DNA of 64,000 nt, from contig LT549889.1 in the NCBI GenBank assembly GCA_900078775.1, positions 4,216,001 to 4,280,000 on the forward strand, given 5' to 3'. The translations under genes and the position numbers were made by a program. This document shows, in pieces, positions 44,056-52,325 of this stretch. Origin of the DNA: Mycolicibacterium aurum. Lineage in GTDB: Bacteria > Actinomycetota > Actinomycetes > Mycobacteriales > Mycobacteriaceae. How positions within the stretch are numbered: position 1 is the stretch's first letter; the number at the start of each line of letters is the position of its first letter. The notes below the pieces were generated by a model. It was given only the letters and a program-made list of their open reading frames with translations. It searched no databases and was not told where the DNA came from.

Positions 44056-45023
44056 GCACTCTCCTCGCACTGCGCGTCACAGGAGAACCGGCGCCGGTAG
44101 TCCGAGGGTGTCACGCCGATGATCCGGCGGAAGTGGTGCCGCAACAGTGTCGCGGTACCGAATCCGCACCGGTCGGCGACCCGGTCGATGTCCAGGTCGG
44201 TCTCTTCGAGCAGCCGGCGCGCGTAGAGCACCCGCTGATCGGTCACCCACTGCATCGGGGTGCGCCCGGTCTCCTCGACGAAGCGGCGTGCGAAGGTGCG
44301 CGCCGACATGCTGGCCCGCGCGGCGAGGCTGGCCACCGTATGCGGCTTGTCCAGATTCGCCAGGATCCAGTCCAACTGGGGCGCAAAGCCTTCCGAGTAG
44401 CGCACCGGGATCGGCTGGTCGATGTACTGGCGCTGGCCGCCGTCGCGCTGCGGCGGGACGACCATCCGGCGGGCGATCTTGTTGGTCACCTCGGCGCCCA
44501 GTTCGCGGCGCACCAGGTGCAGGCAGGCGTCGATGCCCGCGGCGGTGCCCGCGCTGGTGATCAGGTTTCCGTCGTCGACGAACAGCACATTGCGGTCCAC
44601 CCGGGCGGTCGGGTACGCGGCGGCCAGGTCGTCGGCGTGCATCCAGTGCGTGGTGCAGGGCCGACCGTCCAGCAGACCGGCCGCCCCGGCCAGGAAGGCT
44701 CCGGAGCAGACGGTCAGCACGGTGGATCCGGTCGCGACGGCCTCGCGGACCGCGGCCAGCGCCTCGGGCCGGTAGTCCGTGCCGCCGATCGCGGGGATGG
44801 CCACCAGGTCGGCACCGATCAGGGCGTCCAGGCCGTGGTCGGGGGTCAGAGTGGCGCCCACCGCAGTGCGGACGGGCCGGCCGGCCTCGGGCCCGCACAC
44901 CTTGAAGTCGAAGTTGGGCACCCCGTCGGCGGACCGGTCGATGCCGAAGACCTCGCAGATCACGCCGAACTCGAAAATCGCTAGACCGTCCAGCACCAGC
45001 ACCGATACGCTCTTGATCGCCAT
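44052..45023 (-). CDS. GlxA/FtrA-type AraC-family regulator
   Basis: A 323-residue regulator with an N-terminal DJ-1/PfpI-like domain (SVLVLDGLAIFEFGVICEVF, STVLTVCSGAFLAGAAGLLD with the nucleophile-elbow Cys) and a C-terminal AraC double HTH (SLAARASMSARTFARRFVEE; DRVADRCGFGTATLLRHHF). It overlaps the mutY end by 4 bases. Targets are not evident; the upstream 88-residue ORF is divergent. Confidence 0.87.
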   Translation of the reverse strand: MAIKSVSVLVLDGLAIFEFGVICEVFGIDRSADGVPNFDFKVCGPEAGRPVRTAVGATLTPDHGLDALIGADLVAIPAIGGTDYRPEALAAVREAVATGSTVLTVCSGAFLAGAAGLLDGRPCTTHWMHADDLAAAYPTARVDRNVLFVDDGNLITSAGTAAGIDACLHLVRRELGAEVTNKIARRMVVPPQRDGGQRQYIDQPIPVRYSEGFAPQLDWILANLDKPHTVASLAARASMSARTFARRFVEETGRTPMQWVTDQRVLYARRLLEETDLDIDRVADRCGFGTATLLRHHFRRIIGVTPSDYRRRFSCDAQCEESA

Positions 45024-45094
45024 GGCAGCATTTTATCTCAAGGTGTCATTCCTGCCACTGTTGGCGGGATATTTACCAATGGAGCATTACTGCC

Positions 45095-45361
45095 ATGACC
45101 ACAACACTCATCTACCTCGCCATCCTGGCGCCGTTCCCGGTGGCCGGGTTCCTCATCCGGCTGGCCTACCGGCAGGACAAGCTGCGCTTCCGGCTGGACC
45201 AGTTCCGGCCGGCCGCACCGTTCGCCGGCCGGTTGGCCGGCAGCGGCAACGCCGTCGACCGGGACGGCCTGCGGGCCATGCACGATCTTGAGGCCATCCG
45301 GACCCGCTTCGAGCGGCAACCCGCGTGGCCGACGTCAAGCGCGTCCGGTGAGCGCCGTTAG
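45095..45361 (+). CDS. Small membrane protein of unknown function
   Basis: An 88-residue protein with one N-terminal helix (LIYLAILAPFPVAGFLIRLA) and a basic cytoplasmic tail (RQDKLRFRLDQFRP). ATG 45095 lies in the divergent region of the GlxA-type gene. Its 3' end overlaps the convergent hydrolase by 27 bp. I do not recognise it. Confidence 0.55.
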   Translation: MTTTLIYLAILAPFPVAGFLIRLAYRQDKLRFRLDQFRPAAPFAGRLAGSGNAVDRDGLRAMHDLEAIRTRFERQPAWPTSSASGERR

Positions 45362-46117
45362 GAACTCCTCGACCGCCTTCCGGTACACCTGTGGGGCGTC
45401 GTCGTGGATCAGGTGTCCCGCCCCCGGGACCTGCAGATACGTGGTGTCGTGACCGGTCTCGTGCATCCGCTGCATCTGCCCCGGCGGCGCCACCGTGCCA
45501 CCGGCCTCCAGCAGCAGCACCGGGACGCGTACCGCCTCCCACTGCTGCCAGTAGTCCCGGGTGCCCCACTCGGCGGCGATCTCGATCCAATGGGCGGGCC
45601 GCCCGTGCAGCCGCCAGCCCGTCGCGGTCCGGTCGAAGGCCTCCAGGAAGTACCGGCCGGCGACCGGCCCGAACTCCCGGTACACCTGCTCGGCCGAGCC
45701 GAACTCGACCGGCAGCGCATGCACCCACGGCTCCCACGGCCCGGTGGTGCGGCCCCGGAAATCGGGAGCCATGTCCTCCACCACCACCGCGTTCACCAGT
45801 TCCGGGCGGGCCGCCGCCAGACACCACGAATGCAGCCCACCCATCGAGTGCCCGACCAGGGTGGCCGGCCGGCCCAGCGCGGCCACCGCGTCGGCCAGGT
45901 CGGCCACGAACCGCTCGGTACTGATCGGGTGCGGGTCGGCGACCTCCAGGCCCCGGTGCCAGGGCGCGTCATAGGTGTACACCGGACCGAACTCGGCCAG
46001 CCAGGGCAGCTGCCGCGACCAGGTGCTGCCGCGTCCCATCAGCCCGTGCACCAGCACCAGCGGGGTGGCAGCTGCGCCGTCCGCGCCGCCGCGATGAGTC
46101 AGTAGATCGGTCCGCAT
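45335..46117 (-). CDS. Alpha/beta hydrolase, Rv3591c-like
   Basis: A 260-residue serine hydrolase: oxyanion region LVLVHGLMGRGSTW, nucleophile GHSMGG, and likely base His in GAGHLIHDDAP. ATG 46117 begins the protein directly before the first strand. It matches Rv3591c by position, divergent from mhuD with 42 bp between. Substrate unknown. Confidence 0.82.
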   Translation of the reverse strand: MRTDLLTHRGGADGAAATPLVLVHGLMGRGSTWSRQLPWLAEFGPVYTYDAPWHRGLEVADPHPISTERFVADLADAVAALGRPATLVGHSMGGLHSWCLAAARPELVNAVVVEDMAPDFRGRTTGPWEPWVHALPVEFGSAEQVYREFGPVAGRYFLEAFDRTATGWRLHGRPAHWIEIAAEWGTRDYWQQWEAVRVPVLLLEAGGTVAPPGQMQRMHETGHDTTYLQVPGAGHLIHDDAPQVYRKAVEEFLTALTGRA

Positions 46118-46159
46118 GCCGACATCCTGCCGCGACCGGCGCCGGGTAGCCTGAAGCAC

Positions 46160-46471
46160 ATGCCTGTCGTGAAGATCAATGCCATCGAGGTACCCGCCGA
46201 CGCAGGCCCGGAGCTGGAGAAGCGGTTCGCCAACCGGGCCCACGCCGTCGACAGCCAGCCCGGCTTCCTCGGCTTCCAGCTGCTGCGCCCGGTCGCCGGC
46301 GAGAACCGCTACTTCGTGGTCACCCAGTGGGAGTCCGACGAAGCGTTCCAGGCCTGGGCCAAGGGGCCCGCCGTGGAGGCGCATGCCGGTCAGCAGCACA
46401 AGCCGGTCGCCACCGGTGCCACACTGCTGGAGTTCGAGGTTGTGTTGGACGTTGCGGGGACTGGCAAGTAA
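46160..46471 (+). CDS. mhuD: Heme-degrading monooxygenase MhuD
   Basis: A 103-residue ABM-domain enzyme that degrades heme to mycobilin and iron. Asn7, Trp66 and the heme ligand His75 are all present at the M. tuberculosis positions, and the N-terminus PVVKINAIEVP is identical in type. ATG 46160 is 7 bases after TAGCCT (46147-46152), a good TANNNT -10, so a leaderless mRNA is likely. lpqF starts within its 3' end. Confidence 0.96.
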   Translation: MPVVKINAIEVPADAGPELEKRFANRAHAVDSQPGFLGFQLLRPVAGENRYFVVTQWESDEAFQAWAKGPAVEAHAGQQHKPVATGATLLEFEVVLDVAGTGK

Positions 46472-47795
46472 CACGTCGCGGCCTGCACTCGCCGTAGCGG
46501 CGTTGGCCACCTCGGCCGCGGTTCTGGTTTCCGGCTGCGCCCATACCGGGCCGCCGACCGCCGAGGCCGCCTACGGCATGCACATCGACACCAACACCCC
46601 GCAGGGGCTGCGCGCCAAGCAGCTGCTCGACATGGTCAACTCGGATTGGCCGATCGGCGTGGTGCCGGTCGCCACGCTGGCCGACCCGGATCAGGTCGAG
46701 TGGGTCGCCGGTGCCATGGACCGGCTGTGGTCGGACCGCCCGATCACCGTCACGGCGATGTCACTGGGCGCCGGTCAGGCCACCCTGCACGTGCGCAACT
46801 CCTACAACGTCGAGCAGACCATCGAGTTGCGTACCGGTGACGGTGGGCTGGTCGACCGTTTCGACGTGACGATCGAAGAGCCCGAGATCCGGCAGTGGTC
46901 CGATATCGATTCCGAGATCACCCGCACCGGCGCCGATTACGCCTATCAGGTGTCCAAGGTCGTGGACGGCAGATGCGTGCCGACGGCGGGTACCGATGTG
47001 GACAAGTCGCTGCCGTTGGCCTCGATCTTCAAGCTGTACGTATTGCTGGCGTTGGCCGAAGCCGTCAACGACGGCACCGTCGGCTGGGACGAGCGGCTGG
47101 TCATCACCAAGGAAGACAAGGACGTCGGCTCGGCCGGCTTCAACGAGCTGGAGCCCGGCGCCGAGGTTTCGGTGAGAGACGCTGCGCAGCAGATGATCTC
47201 GGCGAGCGACAATATGGCCACCGATATGCTGATGGCCCGTCTGGGCCAGGGCGCGATCGAGCGGGCGCTGGTCAGCGCCGGCCATCACGACCCGGTGTCG
47301 ATGACCCCCTTCCCCACCGCGCACGAGCTGTTCTCCATCGGCTGGGGCAAACCCGATGTCCGCGAGGAGTGGAAGACCGCATCGCGCGAGCGCCGGGCCG
47401 AGATGCTCGCACGCACCAGAACCATTCCCTACGAACCGGATCCGATGCTCACCCGGGAGCCGGCCTCCCCGTACGGCATCGAGTGGTACGGCACCCCGAT
47501 GGATGTCTGCCGCGTGCACGCCGCACTGCAGGCGGCCGCGACCGGGCCCGCCGCGCCGGTGCGCGACATCCTGTCGGCCACCCCCGGTATCGAACTCGAC
47601 GAGGAACAGTGGCGCTACGTCGGCGCCAAGGGCGGAAACCTGCCCGGTGACCTGAGTTTCAGTTGGTATGCCGAGGACGGCACCGGCCAGGGCTGGGTGG
47701 TCAGCTATCAGCTCAACTGGCCGCAGTACCGCAGCCTGACCGCGGCGTCCTGGCTGCTGTCGGTCGCGACCCAGTCCTTCGGCCTCATCTCCTGA
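46452..47795 (+). CDS. lpqF: Serine-hydrolase-like lipoprotein LpqF
   Basis: A 447-residue lipoprotein with a class A beta-lactamase-like domain. A signal peptide with lipobox LVSGC is followed by a linker domain, then SIFK (SxxK motif in LASIFKLYVL), SDN in SASDNMATDM and KGG in VGAKGGNLPG, corresponding to the active-site triad motifs of penicillin-recognising enzymes. The family acts on cell-wall lipids or peptides rather than on beta-lactams. TTG 46452 is the best upstream start, overlapping mhuD by 20 bases; the exact start is uncertain. Confidence 0.85.
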   Translation: MRGLASNTSRPALAVAALATSAAVLVSGCAHTGPPTAEAAYGMHIDTNTPQGLRAKQLLDMVNSDWPIGVVPVATLADPDQVEWVAGAMDRLWSDRPITVTAMSLGAGQATLHVRNSYNVEQTIELRTGDGGLVDRFDVTIEEPEIRQWSDIDSEITRTGADYAYQVSKVVDGRCVPTAGTDVDKSLPLASIFKLYVLLALAEAVNDGTVGWDERLVITKEDKDVGSAGFNELEPGAEVSVRDAAQQMISASDNMATDMLMARLGQGAIERALVSAGHHDPVSMTPFPTAHELFSIGWGKPDVREEWKTASRERRAEMLARTRTIPYEPDPMLTREPASPYGIEWYGTPMDVCRVHAALQAAATGPAAPVRDILSATPGIELDEEQWRYVGAKGGNLPGDLSFSWYAEDGTGQGWVVSYQLNWPQYRSLTAASWLLSVATQSFGLIS

Positions 47796-47814
47796 AACCG
47801 CGTACCGAGCACGT

Positions 47815-48192
47815 ATGGTGACGGGGATGTGTGCTGCCCGATCCACCGGCGACGAAGAGCCGGACTACCGGTTCACGCTCGCCAACGAGCGGACCTTTCT
47901 GGCGTGGATCCGCACGGCACTGGCGTTGATCGCCGGTGGCATCGCCGTCGTGCAGTTCGTACCGTCGTTCGGCATTCCCGGCGTCCGGCACGGGCTCAGC
48001 GTGGCCCTGACCGCCGGCGGCGGGGTGCTCGCCGCGCTGGCCGTGCGGCGCTGGCAGCACGTGCAGGCGGCCATGCGCCGTGACGAGGAGCTGCCGCCCA
48101 CGCGCATCCCGGCGCTGCTCGGCGGTGCCATTTTCCTGGTGACCCTGACGATTCTCGTGGTCCTGGTGATCTGGCCACCGACCGGGCACTGA
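47815..48192 (+). CDS. DUF202 (YidH-type) membrane protein
   Basis: A 125-residue protein with three predicted helices. RFTLANERTFLAWIRTALAL is the family signature. In-frame alternatives are GTG 47818 and ATG 47827. It pairs with another DUF202 gene 1 bp downstream, as is usual for this family. Function unknown. Confidence 0.8.
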   Translation: MVTGMCAARSTGDEEPDYRFTLANERTFLAWIRTALALIAGGIAVVQFVPSFGIPGVRHGLSVALTAGGGVLAALAVRRWQHVQAAMRRDEELPPTRIPALLGGAIFLVTLTILVVLVIWPPTGH

Positions 48193-48193
48193 G

Positions 48194-48535
48194 ATGCCCC
48201 GCCCACTGCCGGACAAGCCGGGGCTGCCCGCCGAGCGCACCCTGTTGTCCTGGGAGCGAAGCTCATTCGGGTTTCTCGTGGGCGGAGCGCTGGTGCTGCT
48301 GCGCCAGCACGGACCGCTGGGACCCGGACGGATCCTGCTGGCCTTCACCGCCGCGCTGCTCGGACTGCTGGTCCTGGCGCTGGGCTACCGCCGGTCGCGG
48401 CAGATTCGGGACAGCCCGGTCGTCGCCGGCCGGGTGATCACCGCGCCACCGCAGGCGGAGGTGCTGCTGATCGGCGGCGCCACGGTGGTTTTCGCCGTGG
48501 CCGTCGTCGGCGCGTTGCTGTTCGCGATCAGCTGA
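48194..48535 (+). CDS. DUF202-family membrane protein, second copy
   Basis: A 113-residue protein with three helices and the motif ERTLLSWERSSFGFLVGGAL, a divergent version of the DUF202 core. It follows the first DUF202 gene by 1 bp and overlaps the convergent persulfide dioxygenase-rhodanese gene by 8 bp. The pair probably forms one membrane complex. Confidence 0.78.
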   Translation: MPRPLPDKPGLPAERTLLSWERSSFGFLVGGALVLLRQHGPLGPGRILLAFTAALLGLLVLALGYRRSRQIRDSPVVAGRVITAPPQAEVLLIGGATVVFAVAVVGALLFAIS

Positions 48536-49886
48536 CCAGACCGAGTTTCTCCGCTTGGTCGAACGCGTCGTCGACGAGGACCACGGTGCGGTCGCCCCGG
48601 TCGATCATCGAGGCGGCGATCGAGGAACGGTAGCCGGACGCGCAGTGCACCCAGACCTCGCCGTCGGGGACTTCGTGGAGGCGCTTGCTCAGCTCGTGCA
48701 GCGGGATGTTGACCGCTCCCGCGATGTGCCCGTCGGCATACTCACCGCTCTGGCGGACATCGAGGACGGCCGGGCGCTGCGCGCGGGGCACCTCGGCGAG
48801 CGCTGCGAAGTCGGCGACCCGGTAGCAGCGCAACGGTGTGTCGGCGGCCAGGGTGTGGATGTCACCGACCGCCGCTCCGGTCAGGTTGTCGACCCCGATG
48901 CGGGCGAGTTCCCTTCGGGCGTCGGCGATCTGGTCGACATCGTCACCGATGAGCGTCAACGGCGATCCCCACGAATAGAGCCAACCCAGATAGGTGACGA
49001 AGGACTCCGACAGCTCGAAGCCGAGGGTGCCACCGAGATGCCCGGCCGCGAACGCGGTGCGGTTGCGCAGGTCCACCACCCATTCGCCGGAATCGATACG
49101 GCGCCGCAGTTCGTCGGGATCCACCGGTTCGGGCAGCGACAGGTCGACGGGCTCGGGGCCCGCGGTGTTGATGACACCCATGTGCGCGTAGTACGCGGGG
49201 TAGGCGCCCAGCCCGGCGATGAGTTCGTCGACGTAGCTCTGCTCGTCCTGCGTCAGCGCCGGATTGCTCTGACGCTGGTCGGCGATCGTGGAGGAATCGC
49301 CGCTGGCCGGGGTGGCCGAGCAGAAGCTGCCGAAGCCGTGCGTGGGATAGACCTCGGTGTCATCGGGCAGCTCGGCCGCCAGGCGGCGTACCGAATGGAA
49401 CTGCGCACGGCTGAGTTCCTGGGTGTGTTCGTCCCCGAGCAGGTCCGTGCGTCCGGTCGTGCCGTGCAGCATCGATCCCCCGGTGAACACCCCGACCACC
49501 GAATCACCGGAGTCACGCAACACGTAGCTGACGTGGTGATGGGTGTGTCCGGGAGTGTGCATCACCTGCAGCCGCATCGAGCCGGCGTCGATGGTGTCGC
49601 CGTCGCTCACGGCGCGCCGCTCGTACCCGAGGTCGTCGCCGGCGGGCACGACGTATTCGGCGCCGGTGACGCGGGACAGCTCCAGACCGCCGGTCACGTA
49701 GTCGTTGTGGATGTGTGTCTCGAGCACATGGCTGATCCGCACCCCGCGCTCGCGCGCGAGATCGAGCACCCGGTCGATGTCGCGCTGCGGGTCGACCACG
49801 ACGGCGGCGCCGTCCGCGCTGATCAGGTAGCTGCGGTCGCCCAGGCCGGACGTTTCGATGATGGTGACGTCCACGGCCGACCTCAC
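48528..49886 (-). CDS. Persulfide dioxygenase-rhodanese fusion (CstB-like), copy 1
   Basis: A 452-residue protein: an N-terminal metallo-beta-lactamase-fold persulfide dioxygenase (ETHIHNDYVTGG, HTPGHTHHHV, VYPTHGFGSFC), a middle rhodanese-like domain without a catalytic Cys (SPLTLIGDD), and a C-terminal rhodanese with active-site Cys in VHCASGYRSS. This three-part plan is that of CstB, which oxidises persulfides to thiosulfate and sulfite. The start (GTG 49886, or GTG 49874) overlaps the DUF302 stop. It is the last gene of the regulator operon. Confidence 0.88.
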   Translation of the reverse strand: MRSAVDVTIIETSGLGDRSYLISADGAAVVVDPQRDIDRVLDLARERGVRISHVLETHIHNDYVTGGLELSRVTGAEYVVPAGDDLGYERRAVSDGDTIDAGSMRLQVMHTPGHTHHHVSYVLRDSGDSVVGVFTGGSMLHGTTGRTDLLGDEHTQELSRAQFHSVRRLAAELPDDTEVYPTHGFGSFCSATPASGDSSTIADQRQSNPALTQDEQSYVDELIAGLGAYPAYYAHMGVINTAGPEPVDLSLPEPVDPDELRRRIDSGEWVVDLRNRTAFAAGHLGGTLGFELSESFVTYLGWLYSWGSPLTLIGDDVDQIADARRELARIGVDNLTGAAVGDIHTLAADTPLRCYRVADFAALAEVPRAQRPAVLDVRQSGEYADGHIAGAVNIPLHELSKRLHEVPDGEVWVHCASGYRSSIAASMIDRGDRTVVLVDDAFDQAEKLGLVS

Positions 49887-50278
49887 AGCGATTCGATCGC
49901 TGCTCGCAGTTTGGCGGCGGCTTCGTCGGCGACCTCCCGCAGCCCCGGTTGGTCGGAGACCTGAACCATGATCTGCGGGTCCATCGCATCGACGATCACC
50001 GTGTCCCCGTCACCGGAGGTGTCGGCGCGGACGGCGACGTTGCAGGGCAACAGCAGTCCGATCTGGCGGTCCGCGTTCACCGCGCGGTGTGCCAGCGGCG
50101 GATTGCACGCCCCGAGGATCAGGTAGTCCTCCATGTCCTCGCCGAGTTTTGCCTTCAGGGTGGCCTTCATGTCGATTTCGGTGAGTACACCGAAGCCCTG
50201 GTCCGCCAGTGCCTTCCGGGTGCGCTCCACCGCGTCCTCGAACGTCGTGCGCAGCGTGGTGGACAGTGCGTAGCTCAT
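49883..50278 (-). CDS. DUF302 protein
   Basis: A 131-residue protein with the DUF302 fold: DQGFGVLTEIDMKATLKAKL, YLILGACNPPLAHRAVNADR and GLLLPCNVAVR. DUF302 proteins are often encoded with sulfide-oxidation and thiosulfate genes; the conserved Cys in GACNP and PCNV could carry persulfide, which is an inference. It lies between the CstR-like regulator (19 bp) and the dioxygenase-rhodanese gene (overlap). Confidence 0.85.
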   Translation of the reverse strand: MSYALSTTLRTTFEDAVERTRKALADQGFGVLTEIDMKATLKAKLGEDMEDYLILGACNPPLAHRAVNADRQIGLLLPCNVAVRADTSGDGDTVIVDAMDPQIMVQVSDQPGLREVADEAAAKLRAAIESL

Positions 50279-50297
50279 GGTGTCTCCAATCCTCGAT

Positions 50298-50567
50298 TCA
50301 CGCCAGAGCCAGGAACAGCTTCTCCAGCTCGGCCTCCGACATCGGCTGCTGCCCGTCGGCGGCCTCTCCGGTCAGGCATTCCCGCAAACCGGTGGCGACA
50401 ATCTTGAATCCGGCCTTGTCCAGCGCCCGCGACACCGCGGCCAGCTGCGTGACCACGTCCTTGCAGTCCCGGCCCTGTTCGATCATCGAGATCACTCCGG
50501 CGAGCTGACCCTGCGCCCTGCGCAGTCTGTTGAGCACCGCAGCGATCGCGTCTTCGTCACCAACCAT
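50298..50567 (-). CDS. CsoR/CstR-family repressor, probable persulfide sensor
   Basis: An 89-residue helical repressor. Cys35 (GRDCKDV) and Cys64 (LRECL) are present, but the copper-ligand His expected four residues before the second Cys is Gly60. Two Cys without that His is the pattern of CstR, which senses reactive sulfur by disulfide or polysulfide linkage, rather than of copper-sensing CsoR. It heads an operon with DUF302 and dioxygenase-rhodanese genes. A 16-bp palindrome of the family type precedes it. AAGGGAG is its ribosome-binding site. Confidence 0.88.
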   Translation of the reverse strand: MVGDEDAIAAVLNRLRRAQGQLAGVISMIEQGRDCKDVVTQLAAVSRALDKAGFKIVATGLRECLTGEAADGQQPMSEAELEKLFLALA

Positions 50568-50601
50568 GGCGCATCTCCCTTCATCGGACGTAACAGCGAT
50601 G

Positions 50602-50617
50602 GTACCCGCGGGGGTAT
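50602..50617. promoter_or_regulatory. CstR-type operator upstream of the regulator gene
   Basis: GTACCCGCGGGGGTAT, near-identical to the four sites at 52163-52269, lies 34 bases upstream of the regulator ATG. It indicates autoregulation of the regulator-DUF302-dioxygenase operon. Confidence 0.7.
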
Positions 50618-50626
50618 TCCCCGTGC

Positions 50627-51502
50627 TCACACCGGCGCGCCCCGCGAGGCCGAGGCGCCGGTGAGCCGGCGCAGCGGGCAGTGCGCATACCGGGCGCAGG
50701 CGAGTGTCAGCAGCCCGGCCACCGCGGTCAGCGCCGCTGCGGCGATCCCGACTGCCGGGTGGATTTCCTGGGCCAGGATGACCGAGGACATGGCGAGGAC
50801 GAACCAGCCGAAGGCCTTGCGCAGCGCGTCGGGGTCGATCTTCGACGTGAGCCGGGCGCCGATCAGTGCGCCTGCCACGGCTGCGGCGGTGACGGCCAGG
50901 GCCAGGGGCCAGTTGATTGTGACGCTGGTCAGGTATCCGGCCAGGCCGGCGAAGGATTTCATGGCGATGACGATCAGTGAGGTGCCGACGGCGATGGGCA
51001 TGGGTAGGCCGCCGAGCAGGGCGAGGGCCGGGACGACGAGGAAGCCGCCGCCGGCGCCGACCAGCCCGGTGACCAGTCCGACCACCAGTCCCTCGGCGAT
51101 GATCTTGGGGACGGGCAGGCGAGCGGTGCCCTCGGTGGGCGCCACGTTTTTGCGGCCACGCAGCATGGCGACCGCGGTGGCGATCATCATCAGCGCGAAC
51201 CCGATCAGCAGCACGGTTCCCGGGATGAACCGGGCCAGCAGCCCGCCGGCGTAGGCGCCGGCCATGCCGGCGGCGCCGAAGATCAGGCCGGTGCGCCACT
51301 GCACGCGTCCGGCGCGGGCGTGGGACACGGCGCCGATGGCGCTGGTGACGCCGACGACCAGCAGCGAGGTGGCGATGGCGGCCTTGGCGTCCATGCCGGC
51401 GACATAGGCCAGCAGCGGGACGGTCAGGATGGAGCCGCCGCCGCCGAGCAGTCCCAGGGCGATGCCGACGAAGACGGCCAGGCCGATGGCCAGCCCGATC
51501 AT
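50627..51502 (-). CDS. TauE/SafE-family sulfite or sulfonate exporter
   Basis: A 291-residue membrane protein with two homologous four-helix halves: GIALGLLGGGGSILTVPLLA and VTGLVGAGGGFLVVPALALL. TauE/SafE proteins export sulfite, sulfoacetate or thiosulfate. It follows the membrane rhodanese gene by 6 bp and would remove the sulfite or thiosulfate produced by the dioxygenases. Confidence 0.88.
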   Translation of the reverse strand: MIGLAIGLAVFVGIALGLLGGGGSILTVPLLAYVAGMDAKAAIATSLLVVGVTSAIGAVSHARAGRVQWRTGLIFGAAGMAGAYAGGLLARFIPGTVLLIGFALMMIATAVAMLRGRKNVAPTEGTARLPVPKIIAEGLVVGLVTGLVGAGGGFLVVPALALLGGLPMPIAVGTSLIVIAMKSFAGLAGYLTSVTINWPLALAVTAAAVAGALIGARLTSKIDPDALRKAFGWFVLAMSSVILAQEIHPAVGIAAAALTAVAGLLTLACARYAHCPLRRLTGASASRGAPV

Positions 51503-51508
51503 GATCGG

Positions 51509-52111
51509 CTAGCCCACTTTCTCGGCGGCGGTGTCGGCGGTGTTGGCGTCGACGAGCTGGGCCACGACGCTCTGGGCGTCGCAGGAGGCGCCGCGGTTGT
51601 AGGGCAGTTTGGCCAGCAGCATGCCCATCGCGCAGGTGTTGGACAGCGCGGCGAAGGTCAGCCCGCCGCCGATGCCGGCGGCCACCCATTTCAGCTTCGG
51701 GGCGGCGATGCTGCCCAGAATGCTGGACAGCACGATCGAGCCGGCCACCAGACGGACCTGGCGTTCCAGGTCCCACCGCGCGGCGCCGCGGTTGACCGCG
51801 AATCCCTTGGCCTGCCAGGCGGTGATGCCGCCGTCGAGGATGTGCACGTTGGACAGGCCGGCGTGGCGCAGGGTCTCCTCGGCCTGGGCGGCACGCTGGC
51901 CGGACCGACAGACCAGCACCACGTCCTGGTCGAGGTGGGCGATGATCTCGTCGCGGTGCTCGCGCAGCAGGTCCAGCGGCACGTTGTAGGCGCCGGCGAT
52001 GTGGGCGGTCTCGAACTCGCCGGGGGTGCGCACGTCGAGCACCCGGGGCGGGGTGGGCGACCCGAGCAGCTGGTTGAGGTCGTGGGAGTCGATGGTGGCG
52101 GGAGAGGTCAT
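51509..52111 (-). CDS. Membrane-anchored rhodanese
   Basis: A 200-residue protein: a rhodanese domain (residues 5-105) with active-site loop VCRSGQRAAQAEE, then a DUF2892-type membrane region with two helices (LVAGSIVLSSILGSIAAP; GIGGGLTFAALSNTCAMGML) and a Cys-containing tail (NRGASCDAQ). It probably relays sulfane sulfur at the membrane. ATG 52111 has AAAGGAC upstream. It is transcribed divergently from the dioxygenase-SQR operon. Confidence 0.87.
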   Translation of the reverse strand: MTSPATIDSHDLNQLLGSPTPPRVLDVRTPGEFETAHIAGAYNVPLDLLREHRDEIIAHLDQDVVLVCRSGQRAAQAEETLRHAGLSNVHILDGGITAWQAKGFAVNRGAARWDLERQVRLVAGSIVLSSILGSIAAPKLKWVAAGIGGGLTFAALSNTCAMGMLLAKLPYNRGASCDAQSVVAQLVDANTADTAAEKVG

Positions 52112-52162
52112 CTCATAGTCCTTTCGAAGACGTGGCGGGTGACGAAAGCCTCTAGGGCGCCC

Positions 52163-52178
52163 ATACCGCCGGGGGTAT
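52163..52178. promoter_or_regulatory. CstR-type operator, site 1
   Basis: ATACCGCCGGGGGTAT, one of four 16-bp G/C-centred palindromic elements in the divergent region. Such ATACCC-GGGTAT elements are typical CsoR/CstR binding sites. Nearest to the rhodanese-tauE operon. Confidence 0.7.
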
Positions 52179-52198
52179 ATTTCCTTTTCATGATAGGC

Positions 52199-52214
52199 AT
52201 ACCCCGGGGGGTAC
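52199..52214. promoter_or_regulatory. CstR-type operator, site 2
   Basis: ATACCCCGGGGGGTAC. On the minus strand it sits between TTGCGC and TATCAT, a plausible -35/-10 pair with a 19-base spacer for the rhodanese-tauE transcript, so repressor binding would block the promoter. Confidence 0.72.
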
Positions 52215-52232
52215 GCGCAAGACGGAATTTTC

Positions 52233-52248
52233 ATACCCCCTAGGGTAC
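52233..52248. promoter_or_regulatory. CstR-type operator, site 3
   Basis: ATACCCCCTAGGGTAC, immediately upstream of the TTGACA of the plus-strand promoter. It is the closest of the five to a plain CCCTAGGG dyad. Confidence 0.72.
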
Positions 52249-52278
52249 TTGACATACCCGCGGGGGTATCGGCAGTCT
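52249..52278 (+). promoter_or_regulatory. Promoter of the dioxygenase-SQR-thioredoxin operon
   Basis: A consensus TTGACA at 52249-52254 is followed after 18 bases by CAGTCT (52273-52278). Operator site 4 fills the spacer. The ATG is 48 bases downstream of the -10. Confidence 0.5.
52254..52269. promoter_or_regulatory. CstR-type operator, site 4
   Basis: ATACCCGCGGGGGTAT lies between the -35 and the proposed -10 of the plus-strand operon. Its 15 bases from the second position match the site at 50602-50617 exactly. Confidence 0.75.
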
Positions 52279-52325
52279 GAAGTGAGGATCGCCGGACCCA
52301 CCTACCGAATGAAAGGACCACCGAA

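Noticed and set aside
50298..51776. A 492-codon minus-strand frame joining the CstR-like protein to upstream sequence
   Set aside because: The upstream part overlaps tauE in another frame and has no similarity; the repressor starts at ATG 50567 with a good ribosome-binding site.
52163..52269. Four similar 16-bp elements as a CRISPR array or tandem repeat
   Set aside because: The units are short palindromes with unequal spacing, placed at promoters, and a fifth copy lies at the regulator gene; they are operators.
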